Part shown: positions 8,422 through 12,174 of the stretch, piece by piece
Layout: each line of letters starts with the position of its first letter
Position numbering within the stretch: the stretch's first letter is position 1
Source of the DNA: Chryseobacterium gleum
Lineage (GTDB): Bacteria; Bacteroidota; Bacteroidia; Flavobacteriales_D; Crocinitomicaceae
NCBI GenBank assembly: GCA_945877045.1
Contig: CAMCQW010000033.1
Coordinates: forward strand, 1 to 12,174
DNA: 12,174 bases
Direction of reading: 5' to 3'
The notes under the pieces: generated by a model
What the model was told of the DNA's origin: nothing
Database searches by the model: none
What the model saw: the letters and a program-made list of their open reading frames with translations, nothing else
Program-made: the position numbers and the translations under genes

Positions 8422-8477
8422 GTTTTTTGTTGGATAATCTATAAAAATTGACTATTTTCATTTAAAAATTTAAAATA

Positions 8478-9203
8478 ATGAGCAATTACATTCCCCTTGA
8501 AAAAATACTTTTTCTAGATATAGAGACCGTACCACAAACCTATGAATACGCAAAATTAGACGAGAAAACGAAAGAGTTATTTAATGCCAAGAATCGTTTT
8601 GCACAAAACGAAGAAAAATCATTTGAAATGATCTACAATGAAAAAGGAGGCATACTTTCGGAATTCGGCAAGATCATTTGCATTTCCATTGGAATGATTC
8701 ACAAAACGACATTAGGAAGGTCCATGCGACTTAAATCTTTTGCCCATGACGATGAAGAAACCTTATTGAAACAATTCAAGAAGTTACTCGATGATCATTA
8801 TAACACCAACGACCATGTATTATGCGGTCATAATGCCAAAGAATTTGACTTCCCATATATTTGCAGGCGTATGCTTATCAATGGTATTTCGCTCCCAACT
8901 TGTTTGGATTTAGGCGGTAAAAAACCTTGGGAAATAAAACACATCGACACCATGGAAATGTGGAAATTTGGTGATTACAAAGCCTATACTTCCTTGTCAC
9001 TTTTATGTCACGTATTTAATATTCCTACACCAAAAGATGATATTACTGGTGCGGATGTTGCGCGAGTATACTACGAAGAAAAGGATTTAGATCGGATCCG
9101 AATTTATTGCGAAAAGGATGTTATTGCGCTGATTCAATTGTATTTAAAAATGAAAGGAGAATCGCTCATTTCAGATGGAAATATCACTTCCGCTGGGCTA
9201 TAA
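8478..9203 (+). CDS. PolB-like DEDDy 3'-5' exonuclease
   Basis: The 241-residue product is a stand-alone ribonuclease H-fold exonuclease of the type described as related to the proofreading domain of PolB (Pfam DNA_pol_B_exo2). Exo I is FLDIETVP with D14 and E16. Exo II is GHNAKEFDFP with D124. Exo III is YCEKD with Y210 and D214, so it belongs to the DEDDy class. All four metal ligands are present and the catalytic fold fills almost the whole chain. It probably removes nucleotides from 3' ends of DNA in repair or end processing. The physiological substrate is not known to me. The gene is divergent from msrC. TTG at 8430-8432 with TATTTTCA at 8453-8460 (20-base spacing) is a weak promoter possibility. 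It converges on the next gene with 15 bases between stop codons. Confidence 0.9.
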   Translation: MSNYIPLEKILFLDIETVPQTYEYAKLDEKTKELFNAKNRFAQNEEKSFEMIYNEKGGILSEFGKIICISIGMIHKTTLGRSMRLKSFAHDDEETLLKQFKKLLDDHYNTNDHVLCGHNAKEFDFPYICRRMLINGISLPTCLDLGGKKPWEIKHIDTMEMWKFGDYKAYTSLSLLCHVFNIPTPKDDITGADVARVYYEEKDLDRIRIYCEKDVIALIQLYLKMKGESLISDGNITSAGL

Positions 9204-9218
9204 TAAAGGGGAATCACA

Positions 9219-11054
9219 TCATTGAAAATTCATAAAATACTTCTCACAAACCTTAAAGTTTTTAATAAACTGTAGGATTTCTTGACGTTGCTTTTTTTTC
9301 AGTTGCTTATTCCTATTTATAAGTTCCCCAATGTCTTTTTTCCAAAAATAGAACTCTTCTCTATTGGGGACAATATTCGTCCTAAAAAGGTAATGCCAAT
9401 CTTTACTTGCCACTGAAAGCCCCGTATTAAAAGAAGCAATCTGGTTATTATTTAAGGAAATAACTTTTCGATCATTCGGAATTGGTTTTAATAAACTAAA
9501 GCCCATATAACGCGATAAAAAAGGTTTTAGATCCTTATTCTTATTCAAATCTAATAGATCCACAAGCGTTGGAGCAATGTCAATGTTTGAAGTCAACTGG
9601 CTGCAATTATAGCGCAAAGCGGCAGCTTCTTCTGTTGACAACAAAGAAGGAGGGATATAGGCAAACATAGGAATGCTTATTGCTTCGGAATAATAATTTT
9701 CGACATGCCCCATATTATGATGTTCCAACATCGATTCTCCATGGTCACTTGCAAATATGACAATAGTATTTTCCAATAATTTTTGCTCTTTCAAATTCGC
9801 TAAAAATCGTCCAATAAGGACATCTTGATAATAGACTGAATTATCATAATTGTTGCTAAAAGATCCCGCCCATTTTTTATATTTTTCAGGAGATTCGTAT
9901 GGAAAGTGCGTAGTATTTAATTGAAAAACACCAAAGAAAGGTTCCTTGGAAAATTGATTAATCGTTTGATTCACTTTTTCTATTGTCAAGGCATCGCTAT
10001 GCCCTAAATCATTATAAAAAGGATGCCCAGAATTATCCTGATTCCACCAAACGTCGAGGTTTTCTTTCGAAAAAAAGCGATCAAAACGATACCATTCTAG
10101 GGTATGAGAAGAAATAAAAAATGTTTTATAATTCAGCATTTGTCCCAACTCCCATATCAATGGTTGATGATAAAGCACAGAAGAATCTTGGCAAGGATTA
10201 ATGCCTGTTAATATCGCTGGGACAGCAAGCATAGTTGTAGACGAAACACTTACAGCTTGTTGCATTTGATAAAACCCAGCCCCATATTGTTTGCTAAAAG
10301 CAAGTAAATTCGGAGTAGTTGAATGCTTATGGCCATAAACTTGCAAACTTCTTTTACGCAAACTTTCGAAGATAACTACCACCACATTAAACTTCTTTTT
10401 TGTTTTTAACTTCCTTAATTTAGGTTGGTGGCGAGTGGAAAGTCCGGCGCCATTAAAAGATTCAAAATCATTACTTTTAGCAGCATGTCGTTGAATACAA
10501 GCGGCAAAATTCACATCTACTATGGCACACTGATCGTACTTACCATGAAAATAAACCAAGGATTCGAAAGCCAGCAACTGAATAAAAAAAATGGTCAAGA
10601 GTCGCTTCTTTGTTAGTAATACCACATGTGATCTAACAAACCAATTAACACAAAAAATAAGCGCTATTATTCCTAAGAGAATAAGAAATAATTCCCAATA
10701 ACCACCCAAATCACGAATAATCATGAAGGCACTTTTCGGTTCCGTTTTGAAATACAAAAAAGTATAATAATTAGGGAAAATTCCATTCATAGAATAAAAG
10801 GAAAATGAAGCAATAAAACTCGTAATCCAGGGAATGAGGAATACTATAAAAATTGGATAATACACCCATTTTTTATCCATGAAACTCCGTAAAAAAGTAA
10901 CTATTAAAATAAAATACCCTATCGAAACAACAAGCGAAAAAAGGTAAAAAAAGAGTTGGCTGGAGCTATAAAAAGGCAACAAAGAGGAGCGGAAATATAT
11001 ATCCAAACCAATAAAAAAAAGTGGTAGAATTAATAATTTTATTGCCTTCTTCAT
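9219..11054 (-). CDS. Membrane-anchored LtaS/EptA-like head-group transferase (alkaline phosphatase superfamily)
   Basis: The 611-residue product has about five N-terminal membrane segments (roughly 7-22, 34-55, 64-86, 119-140 and 150-168) and then an extracytoplasmic sulfatase-fold domain. Active-site elements by analogy with LtaS and EptA/MCR enzymes are E230 in IFESLRK, T274 in SSTTMLAVPAILTG as the likely nucleophile (five residues before the proline, as in EptA/MCR), H383 in NTTHFPY, D437 and H438 in SDHGES, and H450. YGHKHSTTPNL (240-250) matches the TPNL landmark of this superfamily. Such enzymes move phosphoglycerol or phosphoethanolamine from a phospholipid to a surface glycolipid or glycan. 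A Gram-negative host would not be expected to make lipoteichoic acid, so lipid A, a glycan or a glycolipid is the more likely acceptor (inference). The TPNL landmark and the Thr-to-Pro spacing lean slightly toward the EptA side. The gene lies 69 bases downstream of rsmE but has its own promoter candidate. Confidence 0.85.
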   Translation of the reverse strand: MKKAIKLLILPLFFIGLDIYFRSSLLPFYSSSQLFFYLFSLVVSIGYFILIVTFLRSFMDKKWVYYPIFIVFLIPWITSFIASFSFYSMNGIFPNYYTFLYFKTEPKSAFMIIRDLGGYWELFLILLGIIALIFCVNWFVRSHVVLLTKKRLLTIFFIQLLAFESLVYFHGKYDQCAIVDVNFAACIQRHAAKSNDFESFNGAGLSTRHQPKLRKLKTKKKFNVVVVIFESLRKRSLQVYGHKHSTTPNLLAFSKQYGAGFYQMQQAVSVSSTTMLAVPAILTGINPCQDSSVLYHQPLIWELGQMLNYKTFFISSHTLEWYRFDRFFSKENLDVWWNQDNSGHPFYNDLGHSDALTIEKVNQTINQFSKEPFFGVFQLNTTHFPYESPEKYKKWAGSFSNNYDNSVYYQDVLIGRFLANLKEQKLLENTIVIFASDHGESMLEHHNMGHVENYYSEAISIPMFAYIPPSLLSTEEAAALRYNCSQLTSNIDIAPTLVDLLDLNKNKDLKPFLSRYMGFSLLKPIPNDRKVISLNNNQIASFNTGLSVASKDWHYLFRTNIVPNREEFYFWKKDIGELINRNKQLKKKQRQEILQFIKNFKVCEKYFMNFQ

Positions 11055-11075
11055 ATTAAATTAATGTGAATTAAC

Positions 11076-11103
11076 TTAACACAAATTTAATATAATTAAC
11101 ACA
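11076..11103. repeat. Two direct TTAACACA repeats spaced 20 bases apart
   Basis: Identical octamers TTAACACA occur at 11076-11083 and 11096-11103, exactly 20 bases (two helical turns) start to start. They bracket the -7 candidate of the LtaS/EptA-like gene. The arrangement would suit a regulator binding one DNA face, but the region is AT-rich and the copies are short. Confidence 0.35.
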
Positions 11104-11113
11104 GGATTAAAAC
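11082..11113 (-). promoter_or_regulatory. Candidate promoter of the LtaS/EptA-like gene
   Basis: The minus strand reads TAAATTTG from 11089 to 11082, an exact match to the Bacteroidota -7 consensus TAnnTTTG. It sits about 27 bases before the ATG at 11054, which would leave a short leader. The upstream partner is weaker: TTG in TTGGTTTT lies 24 bases away, longer than the usual 19-21. The location in a 69-base gap between same-strand genes supports a separate promoter. Confidence 0.4.
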
Positions 11114-11123
11114 CAAGGTTTCC

Positions 11124-11807
11124 TCAAGCAATTGAAGCATGAAAAACCGCGAGTAATGCCGCCGTTTCTGTTCTTAATCGGTAATCACCAAGGCTAATGC
11201 TGGAATATCCGGAATTTTCTGCTAGTGCAACCTCATCCAAAGAAAAATCACCTTCAGGTCCAATTAATAATGGCCCAACTAACATTAGACCTTTAACATT
11301 CTTTTTTGGGCTATCATAACAATGGGCAATACTACCGACTGGATGCGCCTTTATAAAATCTTTGAAAGAAACTTGTTCTTCGATTACCGGCAAATAATAG
11401 CGCTTCGATTGTTTCATAGCAGAAATAGCAATTTTATGTAAGCGATCTATATTTACCGATTTACGCTCACTAAACTGACATTGAATTAAGCTCATTTTTG
11501 TCATTCCCATTTCACTTGCTTTCTCAACCAACCATTCCATACGATCCATGTTTTTGGTAGGAGCGATTGCTATATGAATTGGTATAGCAGGAGGGGCATA
11601 ATGCGTGTGAGAAATAATTTCAACTTCGCACTTTTTAGGATTGTCCACTATTATTTTAACGTCAAAAGAATCACCAAGACCATTTACCAAGGTCAATGAT
11701 TGCCCATTCACCATTCGCAATACGCGAATACAATGTTTAGATTCCTCTTCTGAAAGAAAGGTAGTCTTAGTTTGGGTCGTAATTCCCGGGTGAAAAAATA
11801 GTGCCAT
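11124..11807 (-). CDS. rsmE: 16S rRNA (uracil-1498-N3) methyltransferase RsmE
   Basis: The 227-residue SPOUT-class enzyme methylates N3 of U1498 in 16S rRNA with S-adenosylmethionine. An N-terminal PUA-like RNA-binding part (about 1-70, with HCIRVLRM) precedes the knotted methyltransferase domain. The cofactor knot is marked by IGPEGDF (182-188) and by ISLGDYRLRTETAALLA (204-220). WLVEKASEMG (92-101) and MKQSKRYYLP (131-140) are further family landmarks. Length is slightly below the 243 residues of E. coli RsmE. Its ATG overlaps the holA stop by one base (TAATG), so the two are probably translated from one message. I see nothing unusual in it. Confidence 0.96.
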   Translation of the reverse strand: MALFFHPGITTQTKTTFLSEEESKHCIRVLRMVNGQSLTLVNGLGDSFDVKIIVDNPKKCEVEIISHTHYAPPAIPIHIAIAPTKNMDRMEWLVEKASEMGMTKMSLIQCQFSERKSVNIDRLHKIAISAMKQSKRYYLPVIEEQVSFKDFIKAHPVGSIAHCYDSPKKNVKGLMLVGPLLIGPEGDFSLDEVALAENSGYSSISLGDYRLRTETAALLAVFHASIA

Positions 11808-12174
11808 TAGAGTAAAAGTTGAATTACCAATTCCCTCATTAATTCCCCTTGGGTAGCAGAAGAATTTCCTAAGCCCTTGCCTTTTAGATCGTATTCATGC
11901 AACAATGCGATATTTGCAGCAATATTTTTTGGGTTGAAATTATTTCTCGCATTAATTAATTCACCAGCAACAAATGGATGTAAAGCCAAGGCTTGTGCTA
12001 CTCCTTCTCGCGATTTATTAGGAAGAAAATGAATCCGCATCAATTGCGAAAACAACTTATACAAATTTGGTATGATGATAACAAGGTTGGCTGCTTTAGG
12101 ATTTGACTCAAAATAATTCACAATTTTTAAGGCTTTTAGTAAATCCCTATTCCTTATGGCATTTGTTAGTTCAA
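11807..12174 (-). CDS. holA: DNA polymerase III delta subunit, C-terminal part (gene runs off the window)
   Basis: The visible 121 residues match the end of HolA, the clamp-loader subunit that opens the beta sliding clamp. They cover most of the collar domain. Landmarks are KIVNYFESNPKAANLV near the start and LLHEYDLKGKGLGN followed by GELMRELVIQLL at the end, the typical delta C-terminus in Bacteroidota as I recall it. The frame stays open to the window edge: upstream of a GTG at 12119-12121 it reads ELTNAIRNRDLLKALKI, which continues the family pattern. That GTG is therefore an internal valine and not the start, and the 5' part lies beyond 12174. The stop overlaps the rsmE start by one base. 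Confidence 0.92.
   Translation of the reverse strand, partial: ELTNAIRNRDLLKALKIVNYFESNPKAANLVIIIPNLYKLFSQLMRIHFLPNKSREGVAQALALHPFVAGELINARNNFNPKNIAANIALLHEYDLKGKGLGNSSATQGELMRELVIQLLL

Noticed and set aside
10425..10616. Plus-strand open frame of 63 codons inside the LtaS/EptA-like gene
   Set aside because: It is antisense to a conserved coding region (catalytic domain start and membrane segment) and has no recognisable protein character.
11104..11123. Terminator after rsmE (AAACC AA GGTTT)
   Set aside because: The perfect arms leave a two-base loop and the flanks pair poorly. No U-run follows on the minus strand.
11807..12121. A complete 104-residue protein starting at the GTG at 12121
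   Set aside because: The frame continues upstream to the window edge with residues that fit HolA, so this is the C-terminal part of a longer gene.
1..12174. CRISPR array, insertion sequence, prophage, toxin-antitoxin or other defence system
   Set aside because: I saw no regularly spaced repeats, transposase or integrase motifs, or terminal inverted repeats. Every long open frame is explained by housekeeping or envelope families.
1795..12174. A dedicated replication module formed by dnaE, the DEDDy exonuclease and holA
   Set aside because: The genes lie in separate transcription units on different strands, with unrelated genes between them. Their proximity alone is not evidence of a joint system.

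Overview
This window looks like a stretch of ordinary chromosome from a member of the Bacteroidota, most likely a flavobacterium-like lineage (inference). The DNA is AT-rich. One protein ends in a type IX secretion (T9SS) sorting domain, and one lipoprotein belongs to an Ig-like family typical of this phylum. The DNA polymerase III alpha subunit carries an N-terminal exonuclease domain in the arrangement I recall from flavobacteria. One promoter candidate matches the Bacteroidota -7 consensus TAnnTTTG, and no clear Shine-Dalgarno sites precede the genes.

Layout, left to right. Positions 1-77 hold the last codons of an unidentified plus-strand gene. About 100 bases later comes a strong, nearly symmetric intrinsic terminator (176-220). 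Next is a secreted sialidase-like beta-propeller protein with a T9SS sorting domain (312-1760, +). Convergent with it is a very long polC/dnaE-type gene (1795-6150, -) encoding a fused proofreading exonuclease and replicative polymerase. A 271-base gap with no gene (6151-6421) separates it from a two-gene minus-strand operon: free methionine-R-sulfoxide reductase (7927-8421) followed by an overlapping Ig-like lipoprotein gene (6422-7945). Divergent from that operon is a stand-alone PolB-like DEDDy 3'-5' exonuclease (8478-9203, +). It converges, with only 15 bases between stops, on a membrane-anchored LtaS/EptA-like head-group transferase (9219-11054, -). At the right edge, rsmE (11124-11807, -) follows holA (11807-12174, -) with a one-base TAATG overlap. 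holA runs off the window.

How the genes relate. Replication and repair functions recur (alpha with fused epsilon-type exonuclease, clamp-loader delta, a separate DEDDy exonuclease), but they lie in different transcription units and do not form a dedicated module. The rest is cell-envelope biology (lipoprotein, head-group transferase, T9SS cargo), oxidative repair of free methionine, and rRNA modification. I found no CRISPR array, insertion sequence, tRNA or rRNA, prophage gene or defence system, and no convincing undescribed system. The points most worth a second look are the domain state of the polymerase, the cysteine-rich signature of the T9SS protein, the real substrate of the LtaS/EptA-like enzyme, and a pair of direct repeats around that enzyme's promoter.
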